Part shown: positions 7,988-17,135 of the stretch, in pieces
How positions within the stretch are numbered: the stretch's first letter is position 1
How the letters are laid out: the number at the start of each line of letters is the position of its first letter
NCBI GenBank assembly: GCA_016927315.1
Contig: JAFGMV010000015.1
Location: 37,824-101,823 of the forward strand
From: Anaerolineales bacterium
Lineage (GTDB): Bacteria; Chloroflexota; Anaerolineae; Anaerolineales; Villigracilaceae
Reading direction: 5' to 3'
Length of the DNA: 64,000 bases
Notes under the pieces: generated by a model
Seen by the model: the letters and a program-made list of their open reading frames with translations, nothing else
Databases searched by the model: none
Told to the model about the DNA's origin: nothing
Translations under genes and position numbers: made by a program

Positions 7988-9349
7988 ATGCATCAAAATC
8001 GACTGCTACGACAACTGTTCCTGATTGTTATTATTGTTGGGTTGGCGCTATTGATCGACCTGAAGGATCAGATCAATATTGTAAATCCATTTAACAATGC
8101 CCTTTTGTTCGAACGTGATGTCAGTACTCGCCTGGGCCTGGATCTGCAGGGAGGCTTACAAGTTCTGCTTGAGGCTGATGTGCCTGAAGGCCAAAGCGTC
8201 AGCAGAAAAGATCTTGACGATGCGCGCTTGATACTGGAAAACCGTACCAATGCATTAGGCGTTTCAGAAAATTTGCTGCAAACAGCTGGCGACCGTCGTA
8301 TTGTTGGGGAATTTCCTGGCAAAAAAGACACACGCTCAATCATTGATACATTAAAATCAACGGCCCTGCTGGAATTCGTCGATACAGGCGGCGCCTCATT
8401 ACAACCCGGTACAATCATTGCCACAGACTACAAACTGGAGAACCAGACGGGTGAGCAAACCAGCAGTGAAGGTATGACTGTATACCATACAGTCATTACA
8501 GGCGCAGATCTCAGGTTCGTCAGTGTCGAACAAAACCAACTCAACCAAGCTGAAGTCGCTTTCGAATTGACTGGTGAAGGAGCTCGCATCTTCGGCGACC
8601 ATACCACAGCGAATGTTGGGAAATATCTGACCATCGTCCTGGACAAAGTCGTGATCTCATCCCCGGTAATCAACGGCCCGATTACCGGTGGAAGTGGTTC
8701 TATCAGCGGGAATTTCACAACAGAGACCGCTAATGAACTGGCAATTCAACTGCGCTCCGGTTCCCTGCCGGTCCCGTTGAAAATCGTCGAAACCCGAATT
8801 ATCGGTCCCACACTTGGCGAAGATTCCTTAAACAAAAGCCTGGTTGCCGGTTTAATTGGAATGATCATTGTTATCCTGTTTATGGCGATCTATTATCGCT
8901 TACCCGGTCTGATCGCAGATATCTCCATCATCATCTATGCGGTGATTGCATTCGCTATCTTCAGGTTTTTCCACTTTACCCTGACCCTGCCCGGCATTGC
9001 TGGTTTCTTGCTCAGCACTGGTGCGGCCCTGGATGCCAATATCCTGATTTTCGAACGGATGAAAGAAGAACTTCGCAACGGTCGGACCCTGGACAGAGCC
9101 ATTGAACAGGGCTGGAAGCGAGCCTGGTCTTCCATCCGAGATTCAAATATAGCTACCATTTTGACATCCCTGATATTATTCTGGTTTGGCAGTCAATTCG
9201 GAGCAACAATCGTTAAAGGTTTCTCGATTACCCTGGCCTTGGGTGTTGCCACAAGTCTTTTCACGGCAATATTCATTACACGCGTCTTGCTCGCCATAAT
9301 CCTGCAAGCACTGAAACCCAAAAATTATGCCCTTTGGTTTGGTATCTAA
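7988..9349 (+). CDS. secD: Protein translocase subunit SecD
   Basis: Membrane component of the SecDF complex that uses the proton gradient to help complete protein export through SecYEG. It is 453 residues, typical for a stand-alone SecD. TM1 is near residues 7-23. The LGLDLQGGLQVLLE motif marks the P1 domain start. The C-terminal TM2-TM6 block contains the conserved ALDANILIFERMKEEL and TLTLPGIAGFLLSTGAA. The ribosome-binding site is GGAG upstream of ATG. secF follows after 12 bases with its own GGAG, forming a two-gene operon closed by a strong terminator. Confidence 0.96.
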   Translation: MHQNRLLRQLFLIVIIVGLALLIDLKDQINIVNPFNNALLFERDVSTRLGLDLQGGLQVLLEADVPEGQSVSRKDLDDARLILENRTNALGVSENLLQTAGDRRIVGEFPGKKDTRSIIDTLKSTALLEFVDTGGASLQPGTIIATDYKLENQTGEQTSSEGMTVYHTVITGADLRFVSVEQNQLNQAEVAFELTGEGARIFGDHTTANVGKYLTIVLDKVVISSPVINGPITGGSGSISGNFTTETANELAIQLRSGSLPVPLKIVETRIIGPTLGEDSLNKSLVAGLIGMIIVILFMAIYYRLPGLIADISIIIYAVIAFAIFRFFHFTLTLPGIAGFLLSTGAALDANILIFERMKEELRNGRTLDRAIEQGWKRAWSSIRDSNIATILTSLILFWFGSQFGATIVKGFSITLALGVATSLFTAIFITRVLLAIILQALKPKNYALWFGI

Positions 9350-9361
9350 CTGGAGATTAGT

Positions 9362-10291
9362 ATGATCGATATTCTTGGTAAACGCTACTTATTTTTTGCC
9401 CTCTCTCTGCTTATCATCATTCCCGGCATTGTTATGTTGACAATCAATGATCTGCCGTTGTCAATTGATTTTACCGGCGGTACCTTGATGGAAGTCCAAT
9501 TTGAAGAGGGTATCTTCCCAAAACCAGCAGAAATCATCGCCATTTATGAAAATGCCAACATCATAGATGCCCAGGTTCAAACAACAGAGAACAATACCTT
9601 CCAAATCCGCTCTGAAGTCTTAGAAGACACCACTCAAAACAATATTCTCGACACAATGAGTGAAAAGTTTGGGGGCGAGGTAATCATCCAACGTGTAGAC
9701 AGTGTTGGCCCCAGTATTGGACGGAAAGTAACCAACCGGGCTGCTCTGGCGGTGGGCGTCGCTGCATTGGCTGTTGTAGTTTATATCAGCATAGCCTTTC
9801 GCAAGGTCTCCAATGCTTTCCGGTATGGGGTTTGTGCTATCATAGCAATGGTCCATGACGTTGCAGTTGTTTTCAGTATTACTGGGATTGGCGCCTATTT
9901 TTGGGGCTGGCAAATAGATGCCCTCTTCCTGACAGCACTGCTAACAGTAATTGGTTTCTCCGTACAAGACAAGATCGTGGTATTTGACCGAATCCGTGAG
10001 AATTCAACAATACTTCGCCAGCTGCCATTCGAAACCCTGGCCAATCATTCCATCATCCAAACCTTGCAGCGTTCAATTAATACCCAACTGATGACTGTGG
10101 AATTCATGCTGCTGGCGCTGGCCTTGTTCGGTGGAGTAACCCTGCAAGAATTTGCCATCATCCTGTTGGTCGGTTTGTTCAGCGGTACTTATTCATCCAT
10201 ATTTATCGCGGCTCCCTTCCTGGTTGTTTGGGAGAAAAAAGAATGGCAAAATTGGTTTGGTCGCGGAAAACAAAACCAGATCACTGCCTGA
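9362..10291 (+). CDS. secF: Protein translocase subunit SecF
   Basis: Partner of SecD in the inner membrane, 309 residues. The N-terminal SIDFTGGTLMEVQF motif is the SecF signature. The C-terminal transmembrane block includes TVIGFSVQDKIVVFDRIREN and LQRSINTQLMTVEF. In most SecF proteins the first of these reads S-V-N-D-T; here it is SVQDK, a visible departure at the Asn/Thr positions. A GGAG ribosome-binding site precedes ATG 9362. Termination is at the hairpin 10311-10350. Confidence 0.95.
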   Translation: MIDILGKRYLFFALSLLIIIPGIVMLTINDLPLSIDFTGGTLMEVQFEEGIFPKPAEIIAIYENANIIDAQVQTTENNTFQIRSEVLEDTTQNNILDTMSEKFGGEVIIQRVDSVGPSIGRKVTNRAALAVGVAALAVVVYISIAFRKVSNAFRYGVCAIIAMVHDVAVVFSITGIGAYFWGWQIDALFLTALLTVIGFSVQDKIVVFDRIRENSTILRQLPFETLANHSIIQTLQRSINTQLMTVEFMLLALALFGGVTLQEFAIILLVGLFSGTYSSIFIAAPFLVVWEKKEWQNWFGRGKQNQITA

Positions 10292-10310
10292 TACAATCTT
10301 TTTAAGTCGT

Positions 10311-10350
10311 AAAGGCTCACCCGCGCGCGTTTATCAGCGGGTGAGCCTTT
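10311..10350 (+). terminator. Strong intrinsic terminator after secF
   Basis: Perfect 14-bp stem AAAGGCTCACCCGC (10311-10324) / GCGGGTGAGCCTTT (10337-10350), with a 12-base loop and T-rich 3' end. Confidence 0.93.
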
Positions 10351-10359
10351 TGGTATAAT
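10331..10359 (+). promoter_or_regulatory. Candidate promoter of the GGDEF gene
   Basis: TTATCA (10331-10336), 17-base spacer, TATAAT (10354-10359). The -35 element lies in the loop and 3' arm of the secF terminator, so the two signals are interleaved. It sits about 90 bases upstream of the GTG start. Confidence 0.5.
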
Positions 10360-10447
10360 TAAATCCTCACCAAAGTTCTACATTTCAACCTGATCGCTCT
10401 GTCATTGACAGCAAACCGATAAGAGCAAATACGTTGCAGTTAAAACG

Positions 10448-11836
10448 GTGGAAAATGGTAATGACAAAATATCTGGGCAGCGCGCAAACCATGCCAATGA
10501 AGAACTGGAAAAACAGCTCTTTCTCTTCAAAAAAACAACCCTGAAGATCAATCAGATGAGTACCGATCTGACAAAATTCTTCATGATATCCCCAAATGTC
10601 TTATGCGTTATTGGGGAAGACGGACTGATTAAACATATCAATCCGGCTTTTCGTTATATCCTTGGTTGGGAAGAGCAGGAATTAACAGGATTTCCATTTC
10701 GGGATTTCATCCACCCTGAAGATATAGACATATACCACCATGAGATCGATAACCTGAGGACCAATGTTCCAGTGCTGATTGCCCGTTTTCGTTTTCGCTG
10801 CAAGGATAGCACATTCAGATTGATACGCTGGACAGCCTACCCGGATGAAGAGAGACTCTATGTCATCGGGCAGGAGGTGGTTGTCTCTCAACCTCCCAAC
10901 AATGACCTTTTTCGGATTGCGCTTGAAGCTGCGCCAACAGCCATTATCCTGACAGACATGAATGGCAATATCACATATGCAAACAGCCATGCCTGCCAGG
11001 TATTCGGCTTCAAGCGAAAGGAATTGAGTGAAAAACACATAGATGATTTGGTTCCAATCGACTATAGAGAAAACCATAAGGCGCTGCGTGATAAATACCT
11101 TGAAAAGCCATCCCCACGGCCAATGGGCAGGAATAGAGATCTGCTCGCCTGCCGAAAAGACGGCAGCATTTTTCCGGTAGAGATTGGATTGAATCCAATT
11201 GAACGCGGACCAGATACTTACATCATCTGTTCCATCTCTGATCTGACTGATCGCAAACAGGCTGAAGAAAAAATGCTCGAAATGGCTGAAAAACTGGAAG
11301 AAGAGAACATCAACCTTGAGATCCTGGCTTCAACCGATGGGCTGACCGGACTGCTCAACCGGCGAGCGCTGGTTAACTGGTTGAATCAATTGTTGAAAAC
11401 TTCCTTAAGGAACAAACTGGCTCTTTCCCTAATCATGCTTGATATCGATCACTTCAAATTGTTCAACGATACCTTCGGACACCCGTCGGGTGATGAAGTG
11501 CTGAAATCCTTTGCGATGCTTCTTGACACCCACTCCCGGCATAATGATAAAATTGGCCGCTATGGCGGAGAAGAATTTATGCTGGTCCTGCCGGATACCA
11601 ATGAAGAAGGCGCCTGCGCCCTGGCAGAAAAAATCCGCTTAACTGTTGAAGAATACAATTGGCCATTACGACAAGTTACCGCCAGCCTGGGTGTAGCTTC
11701 AGTCAACCCCGAGGATATTCACAAAGATCAACTCAATGAGATCGCGATCAAACTAACCGAGGACGCTGACCGCGCCCTGTACAATTCAAAAAGAGCAGGC
11801 AGGAACCGGGTCACACATGCAGCTTCATTGGAATGA
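10448..11836 (+). CDS. PAS-PAS-GGDEF diguanylate cyclase
   Basis: Predicted cytoplasmic enzyme making c-di-GMP from two GTP, 462 residues with a GTG start. An N-terminal coiled segment is followed by PAS1 (about 40-140) and PAS2 (about 155-270: ALEAAPTAIILTDMNGNI with a PAC-like tail QAEEKMLEMAEKLEEE), then the GGDEF domain from LASTDGLTGLLNRRA. The active loop is GRYGGEEFMLVLP, the GGEEF form compatible with activity. RHND five residues before it matches the RxxD inhibitory site, so product feedback is likely. No transmembrane segment is visible, so the signal sensed by the PAS domains is intracellular. A PilZ protein at 63.4 kb is a possible c-di-GMP target. Confidence 0.93.
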   Translation: MENGNDKISGQRANHANEELEKQLFLFKKTTLKINQMSTDLTKFFMISPNVLCVIGEDGLIKHINPAFRYILGWEEQELTGFPFRDFIHPEDIDIYHHEIDNLRTNVPVLIARFRFRCKDSTFRLIRWTAYPDEERLYVIGQEVVVSQPPNNDLFRIALEAAPTAIILTDMNGNITYANSHACQVFGFKRKELSEKHIDDLVPIDYRENHKALRDKYLEKPSPRPMGRNRDLLACRKDGSIFPVEIGLNPIERGPDTYIICSISDLTDRKQAEEKMLEMAEKLEEENINLEILASTDGLTGLLNRRALVNWLNQLLKTSLRNKLALSLIMLDIDHFKLFNDTFGHPSGDEVLKSFAMLLDTHSRHNDKIGRYGGEEFMLVLPDTNEEGACALAEKIRLTVEEYNWPLRQVTASLGVASVNPEDIHKDQLNEIAIKLTEDADRALYNSKRAGRNRVTHAASLE

Positions 11837-12049
11837 TTTAACGATTTTGATAACTTTTCTTGTCGCAACAATTCGGTCGCTGCCGGGCTGACAGCAGTCC
11901 CCTCCCCATTACAATACCTCCCTGTTATTTCTCATATCATCGCCCATCCATGATTTCCCAGGTCTTTCAATAATCCCTTCCCCTGATGGCTCCTCCAATG
12001 GGTTTTCATACTTATCCTAAACGTAAAAAAGGATTATGCTGCTTGAGAA

Positions 12050-12079
12050 CCTCAACGCTGGGGGCAAAGGATGCGTACC
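12050..12079 (-). repeat. Partial duplicate of the tRNA-Gln 3' end
   Basis: 30 bases match 12136-12165 (3' end of tRNA-Gln plus flank) at 27 of 30 positions, 86 bases away in the same orientation. The rest of a tRNA is absent, so this copy cannot fold into one. It is a remnant of a duplication or of an insertion/excision event at the tRNA. Confidence 0.75.
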
Positions 12080-12108
12080 ACCGGTAAGTATTCAGGCTTT
12101 CTCCCAAT

Positions 12109-12139
12109 AAAAAAAAAGAGACTCTCTCTCGAGAGCCTC
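12109..12139 (-). terminator. Terminator of tRNA-Gln
   Basis: Stem 12118-12126 / 12131-12139 with one mismatch and a TCTC loop. Read on the minus strand it is followed by nine consecutive T (12117-12109). It lies just past the tRNA 3' end. Confidence 0.88.
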
Positions 12140-12143
12140 AAGG

Positions 12144-12214
12144 CTGGGGGCAAAGGATTCGAACCTTTACTTACGGTTCCAGAGACCGCTGTCCTACCGT
12201 TAGACGAGCCCCCA
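12144..12214 (-). tRNA. tRNA-Gln (anticodon CUG)
   Basis: The minus strand folds as a tRNA of 71 bases. The acceptor stem is TGGGGGC / GCCCCCA with U1-A72. Anticodon stem CGGT / ACCG holds the loop CTCTGGA, giving anticodon CTG, which reads CAG. The T arm is AAAGG-TTCGAAT-CCTTT. The discriminator is G73 and CCA is not encoded. U1-A72 and G73 match the identity elements used by GlnRS. The glnS gene starts 310 bases away on the opposite strand. Confidence 0.96.
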
Positions 12215-12237
12215 TCGCTTTTTTGCTGCGGGTGGGT

Positions 12238-12243
12238 ATTTTA
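12238..12243 (-). promoter_or_regulatory. -10 element of tRNA-Gln
   Basis: The minus strand reads TGGTAAAAT, an extended -10, ending 24 bases before the tRNA 5' end. It lies within an inverted repeat GGTGGG / GCCCACC (about 12230-12254). Confidence 0.5.
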
Positions 12244-12267
12244 CCATGCCCACCTTCAGCCGTCTAG

Positions 12268-12297
12268 GGAAAATAAAAATTTGGAAAATAAAAATTT
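12268..12297. repeat. Perfect 15-bp tandem repeat, two units
   Basis: GGAAAATAAAAATTT occurs twice head to tail (12268-12282, 12283-12297) between the tRNA-Gln promoter and glnS. This is probably a slippage product; its AT-richness could also act as an upstream promoter element. Confidence 0.85.
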
Positions 12298-12480
12298 TAT
12301 TTGCTTATCACAGGAAATCCACCTCAGGCTGCTGAGCAAGGCAGCCATCCCTTATCAGGAGAATTTTCTCTCATCCGTGAAAAGTTCGGCGAGACACCCG
12401 GTGATTGATCAGTCGGTGAACTTGTGAGCATGAAGAACGATCTCTGTATAACGGATTATATAGATACGAGTATCTCGGGT

Positions 12481-12486
12481 TATAAT
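12481..12486 (+). promoter_or_regulatory. -10 element of glnS
   Basis: TATAAT, 38 bases before the glnS start. Upstream lies the small palindrome GATAC-GA-GTATC (12463-12474), a possible operator or -35 region overlap. No convincing -35 hexamer is seen. Confidence 0.5.
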
Positions 12487-12524
12487 ATTGAACCATTACA
12501 AGGAATATTTTACAAAGAGGAAAT

Positions 12525-14231
12525 ATGGTCGACATTGATTTAGATGCTTTGGAACCCACCGACTTTATTCAAGAAGCTGTTTTAGAAGACCTGAAAAATG
12601 GTCGCTTCAATTACGTTCGCACCCGCCTGCCACCCGAACCAAATGGTTACCTGCATATCGGGCATGTAAAAGCTTTCCTGATCGATTACAACACTGCTAA
12701 ACTGTTTGGAGGGGAATTGTACCTGCGCTTTGACGATACGAATCCCGCCAGGGAAGAGACGGAGTATGTTGACGCGATCAAAGAAGATATTCAATGGCTG
12801 GGCATCGAGTGGGCAAAGGAAACCTATGCATCTGATTATTTTGAGCTTCTCTATGAATGGGCAATCCGCCTGATAAAAATAGGCCTGGCCTATGTCGACG
12901 ACCAATCGCCGGAAGAGGTCAGCAGAAACCGTGGCACCCTGACAGAACCCGGCATCGAAAGTCCCTTCAGGAACAGATCGGTCGAAGAGAACCTTGACCT
13001 GCTTGAACGTATGAAAAACGGAGCGTTTCCTGAAGGCAGCCGGGTGCTGCGGGCGAAAATTGATATGTCCCATCCCAACATGGTCATGCGAGATCCTACA
13101 ATGTACCGGATAATGCACACATCTCACCACCGGACCGGGTCGAAATGGTGTATCTATCCAATGTATGACTGGTCACATGGCCAGAACGACTCAATGGAAG
13201 GAATTACACATTCACTCTGCTCCCTTGAGTATGAAATTCACCGCCCACTGTACGAATGGTTTCTGGAGCACTTAGGAGAATTCAAGTCTCGGCAGATCGA
13301 ATTTTCCAGGCTCAATATGACGTACACAATGATGAGCAAACGAAAACTTCGCAAGCTGATCGAAGAAGGGATCGTTAAGGACTGGGATGACCCCAGGCTT
13401 ACCACACTGCGCGGTTTACGTCGGAGGGGCTATACCCCCGAGGCCATCCTGGATTTCAACAAACGTACCGGGGTATCAAAGGTGAATATCGTCAATTCGG
13501 GAGTGATGGTTGATTATGCCCTGCTTGAAGCCTGCATCCGCGACGACCTGAACAAACGCGCCTTGCGAAAAATGGCTGTTCTCAAGCCGCTCAAACTGGT
13601 CATCGATAACTACCCCGAAGATCAGGTTGAGGAAATGGAAGCCATTAATAATCCTGAAGACGAAAGCGCCGGGACTCGAAAGGTTCCTTTCTCAAAGGTG
13701 CTCTACATCGAGCAAGACGATTTCCTCGAAGATCCTCCCAAAAAATTTTACCGGCTCTTCCCCGGGAATGAGGTGCGCCTGCGCTATGCCTATTTCATTA
13801 CTTGCACAGATGTTGTTAAGGATGAACAAGGCAATATTATCGAAGTCCACTGCACTTTTGACCCGGAAACACACGGAGGGAATGCCCCGGATGGCCGCCG
13901 TGTGAAATCCACCATTCACTGGGTATCTGCCCAACACGCAGTCCCAGCCGAAGTACGCCTGTATGATCGTTTGTTCACCAAAGAACAACCTGACGATGTT
14001 GAAAACGGTGAAGAGTACGCAACTTATGTTAATCCCGCCTCTCTTGAAATAATCGAACGGGCGTTTGCCGAACCCGGCCTGGCGGGAACTCAACCGGGAG
14101 AGAAATTCCAGTTTGAGCGCACAGGCTATTTCTGTGTCGACCCGGACTCAAAGGAAAACAAGCTGGTGTTCAACCGCACAGTTGCCCTGCGTGACAGTTG
14201 GGCGAAATTCCAGGAACAGCAAAAAAACTAG
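12525..14231 (+). CDS. glnS: Glutaminyl-tRNA synthetase
   Basis: Class I synthetase charging tRNA-Gln directly with glutamine, 568 residues, the usual bacterial GlnRS length. The signature [16 protein letters not shown] carries [19 protein letters not shown] carries the KMSK-type motif. [14 protein letters not shown] and [20 protein letters not shown] are typical GlnRS segments. A C-terminal anticodon-binding beta-barrel follows (about 340-560). A ribosome-binding site AGAGGAAAT precedes ATG 12525. Many bacteria lack GlnRS and use Glu-tRNA-Gln amidation, so its presence suggests direct glutaminylation here. It is convergent with gltX. Confidence 0.97.
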   Translation: MVDIDLDALEPTDFIQEAVLEDLKNGRFNYVRTRLPPEPNGYLHIGHVKAFLIDYNTAKLFGGELYLRFDDTNPAREETEYVDAIKEDIQWLGIEWAKETYASDYFELLYEWAIRLIKIGLAYVDDQSPEEVSRNRGTLTEPGIESPFRNRSVEENLDLLERMKNGAFPEGSRVLRAKIDMSHPNMVMRDPTMYRIMHTSHHRTGSKWCIYPMYDWSHGQNDSMEGITHSLCSLEYEIHRPLYEWFLEHLGEFKSRQIEFSRLNMTYTMMSKRKLRKLIEEGIVKDWDDPRLTTLRGLRRRGYTPEAILDFNKRTGVSKVNIVNSGVMVDYALLEACIRDDLNKRALRKMAVLKPLKLVIDNYPEDQVEEMEAINNPEDESAGTRKVPFSKVLYIEQDDFLEDPPKKFYRLFPGNEVRLRYAYFITCTDVVKDEQGNIIEVHCTFDPETHGGNAPDGRRVKSTIHWVSAQHAVPAEVRLYDRLFTKEQPDDVENGEEYATYVNPASLEIIERAFAEPGLAGTQPGEKFQFERTGYFCVDPDSKENKLVFNRTVALRDSWAKFQEQQKN

Positions 14232-14327
14232 CCGCCAGACACAAATTCTTCAAAGGCTATATACGGAGGCGTGACAGTGGGCGAAGGATTGCAAGCCCCT
14301 AACAATCCGCCGCAGTCGAAGAGCCTG

Positions 14328-14347
14328 CCCTGAGCCTGTTGAAGGGG
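14328..14347. repeat. Short intergenic palindromic-type repeat
   Basis: The 20-mer CCCTGAGCCTGTTGAAGGGG is close to an intergenic repeat common in environmental bacterial genomes (CCCTGAGCTTGTCGAAGGG type, recalled, not searched). It lies between the convergent glnS and gltX ends. The rest of the 254-base gap holds GGATTG / CAATCC near 14286-14309 and nothing else recognisable. Confidence 0.5.
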
Positions 14348-14485
14348 CGCTTCTTGATCATCAGCCCTTTCCCCTTTCGGGGACAATGCAGCTGCGTTCC
14401 CTCCGTATTCGCCACTCCGCCCAGGGACGATCGTCGCTTGTTAAAGGAAATTGTCCGCTTACCGGTAACAGAGATCAACCCGTGT

Positions 14486-15976
14486 TCAACCCATACTTTC
14501 CAAAAGATCGATCGCCTGCCCGACTCGCTTCAGCACCGTTTCTTTACCGACAATTTCCATGCTTTCGAAGAGCGGCGGGCTGACCTGCTGCCCGGTCACG
14601 GCGACCCGCAAGATACCAAATACCTGGTTGGGTTTCAGTCCAAGTTTTTCGACCAGATCACGCAGAGGCGCTTCTGCCGACTCATGTGTGATCACTGGCA
14701 GGTCTGCCAGGATATCATAAATCTGACGAGCAATCTCTGCTGATTCTGATGGAGACAAATTCTTGGCAACCAAATCTTCGGGCTTCGGCTCGATGTCTTC
14801 CTGGAAAAACCAACCTGCAAAAGCCAGGCAATCATCCAGGGTGATAAGGCGTTCACGGATGAGGGGAATGACTTTGAGTAGAACTGTATCGTCCACATCG
14901 TAGCCCGCCTGGGCAAAGACAGGCTGGAGCAGCTCGGCCAGTTCATCAGTTGGCATCAACCGGATATGTGTTCCGTTGAAGTGATCCAGCTTGCCAAAAT
15001 TAATTGCGGCCGGAGCAGGATTCAAACCGTTCAGCCTGAAACGTTCGCTCATCTCGTTCAGGTTCATGACATCATCTTCGGCAACCCCCCATCCCATCAA
15101 AACCATCCAGTTCAAAATGCCTGCCGGTATATATCCCAATTCTTTCAAGTCTTTAATATATATGGATTTGCCGTCCTTGACGGCTTCGTCCGCATCCCTT
15201 TTACTCATCTTGCCCTTTCCGCTCGGTTTGAGAAAGACCGAGAGATGAACCCATTGAGGTTCCTCCCAACCAAAGGCGCGGATGATCAATGCATGCAGAG
15301 GAAAGGTGGACAACCATTCAGAGCCCCGAATCACATGCGTGATCCCCATCAGATGGTCATCCACCATAGCAGCGAAATGATAGGTTGGCAATCCATTTGA
15401 CTTGAAAAGGATGTAATCATCCAGATTTTTATTCTCTACGGTGATATCACCACGGATCAGATCATGGGCCGTTGTCGATCCCTCGTATGGTGTCTTAAAA
15501 CGAATGACATGCTCTTCACCGGCTGCGATCCGGCGGGATATTTCATCAGGCAGCAGCCCACGGCAGAGACCATCATAACGTTGTTGTGTTTTGTCTCTTT
15601 GCTGCTGCTGTCGAACCTGCTCGAGACGTTGAAGCGAACAAAAGCAAGGATATGCATAGCCAGTCTCTAATAATTTCCGGATGTACTCCCGGTAAATTTC
15701 CTGGCGCTCGGTTTGGCGGTAGGGAGCATACGGACCCCCAACATCGGGCCCTTCGTCCCATTCTATCCCCAGCCAGCGTAAACCATTGATCAATTCATCC
15801 TCGGCTCCTTCAACATACCGCTTGGTGTCTGTATCTTCGATGCGAAGAATGAACTGCCCTCCCATCTGCCGGGCAACCAAATAGTTATACAAAGCAGTAC
15901 GGGCAGCCCCAAGATGGACCCGCCCGGTAGGTGAGGGCGCAAAACGTACCCTCACGGTATTGTTACCGTTTTTCAT
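14486..15976 (-). CDS. gltX: Glutamyl-tRNA synthetase
   Basis: Charges tRNA-Glu with glutamate, 496 residues, a normal length. The class I HIGH equivalent is RFAPSPTGRVHLGAARTAL (HLGA). KGKMSKRD is the KMSKS loop. The zinc-site region shows CFCSLQRLEQV. The C-terminal helical anticodon-binding domain ends near MEIVGKETVLKRVGQAID. ATG 15976 has a GGAGG site 5 bases upstream. It follows rodA on the minus strand by 36 bases and is likely the last gene of the cell-shape operon. I see no clear terminator after it. Confidence 0.96.
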   Translation of the reverse strand: MKNGNNTVRVRFAPSPTGRVHLGAARTALYNYLVARQMGGQFILRIEDTDTKRYVEGAEDELINGLRWLGIEWDEGPDVGGPYAPYRQTERQEIYREYIRKLLETGYAYPCFCSLQRLEQVRQQQQRDKTQQRYDGLCRGLLPDEISRRIAAGEEHVIRFKTPYEGSTTAHDLIRGDITVENKNLDDYILFKSNGLPTYHFAAMVDDHLMGITHVIRGSEWLSTFPLHALIIRAFGWEEPQWVHLSVFLKPSGKGKMSKRDADEAVKDGKSIYIKDLKELGYIPAGILNWMVLMGWGVAEDDVMNLNEMSERFRLNGLNPAPAAINFGKLDHFNGTHIRLMPTDELAELLQPVFAQAGYDVDDTVLLKVIPLIRERLITLDDCLAFAGWFFQEDIEPKPEDLVAKNLSPSESAEIARQIYDILADLPVITHESAEAPLRDLVEKLGLKPNQVFGILRVAVTGQQVSPPLFESMEIVGKETVLKRVGQAIDLLESMG

Positions 15977-16012
15977 AAACCTCCAAATAAAGCATGGGCG
16001 AGGCCCAAACGT

Positions 16013-17131
16013 TTAAAATTCCAACTGCCGGTGTCGCAAAACAACGCTTTCCACCAGGCCAATTCCCAACATCAAAGACAACAAACCGCTGCCTCCATAA
16101 CTAATAAACGGCAGCGGCAAACCCGATACTGGGATCAAGTTCACATTCACGCCAATATTAACGGCGCCCTGAAAGAAGATCAACACCGCTACCCCATAGG
16201 CTATCATCGAACCGGACACATCCCGCGCCAGCCTGGCCGCACGCAGGCACCGTAAAATAATAAACACCAAAACCACAACAATCACAACACCACCTATCAT
16301 ACCAAACTCTTCAGACACAGCCGAAAAGATAAAATCCGTGTGCCGAACCTTCAGAAAACGCAATTGCGTCTGGGTTCCATGCCCATAGCCCTGTCCCCAG
16401 AAACCTCCTGATCCGATCGCAACAAGAGCTTGCAGCACATTATAGGTTGCTCCATAACTGGCATTTGGGTCCGGGAACAGGAACGTAAAGACACGGGCAC
16501 GTTGATACTCCTCCAAAGGAGAATATGGCTCGGGTATCAATATTGCGGTCAGACCAATCAATGCAGCCAAAAAAGCCAGGATCACAATCGTCCGAACCTG
16601 GACGCCGTTCTGCCAAACCATCATAGCCCAGATAACGCCAATAACAATAACGTTACTCAGGTTGGGTTGAAGCAGGATCCACATGGTCAGCCCGCCAACC
16701 CAGACGATGCTTGAAATCAGCCAGCGCAGATCCTTGGGTTCATTTTGTGTTTTTTCGAAATAACGCGCCAGAATTAGAATGATGACAATCTTGGCCAGTT
16801 CTGTTGGCTGGATAAAGAGCCCCGCGACCTGGAACCATCGAGCTGCCCCGAATTGAGGCTGCGCACTGATATAAATCATGATCAATAGAATCATCATGAC
16901 AAGATACATTGGACGATAAAGCGCCAGCCAATACTTGTAGTCAATGGCAGCAATTAAAAAGATAACCCCCAGGCCGATCAACGCAAATTGCGTCTGCCGT
17001 GAAACAGTTAACAGCAGTTCTTCGTTCCCGGCAATAGCTGAACGAATCATGGCAACCCCAAATGCGGTTGCCAGTACGACAGCTCCCAAAAGCCAGAAAT
17101 CAAAGTGCCGCCAGGAAAGGCCGCGTATCAT
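16013..17131 (-). CDS. rodA: Rod-shape peptidoglycan polymerase RodA (SEDS family)
   Basis: Membrane glycosyltransferase polymerising lipid II for side-wall growth with the class B transpeptidase encoded by mrdA. It is 372 residues with about 10 transmembrane segments. SEDS features: WFQVAGLFIQPTELAKI (the conserved P-S/T-E segment), GSGGFWGQGYGHGTQTQLRF and HTDFIFSAVSEEFGMIGG with its catalytic-region Asp/Glu, plus LPFISYGGSGLLSLMLGIGL at the C-terminus. It immediately follows minE. RodA rather than FtsW is favoured by the neighbouring mre/mrdA genes and the short N-terminus. Confidence 0.94.
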   Translation of the reverse strand: MIRGLSWRHFDFWLLGAVVLATAFGVAMIRSAIAGNEELLLTVSRQTQFALIGLGVIFLIAAIDYKYWLALYRPMYLVMMILLIMIYISAQPQFGAARWFQVAGLFIQPTELAKIVIILILARYFEKTQNEPKDLRWLISSIVWVGGLTMWILLQPNLSNVIVIGVIWAMMVWQNGVQVRTIVILAFLAALIGLTAILIPEPYSPLEEYQRARVFTFLFPDPNASYGATYNVLQALVAIGSGGFWGQGYGHGTQTQLRFLKVRHTDFIFSAVSEEFGMIGGVVIVVVLVFIILRCLRAARLARDVSGSMIAYGVAVLIFFQGAVNIGVNVNLIPVSGLPLPFISYGGSGLLSLMLGIGLVESVVLRHRQLEF

Positions 17132-17135
17132 AGAC

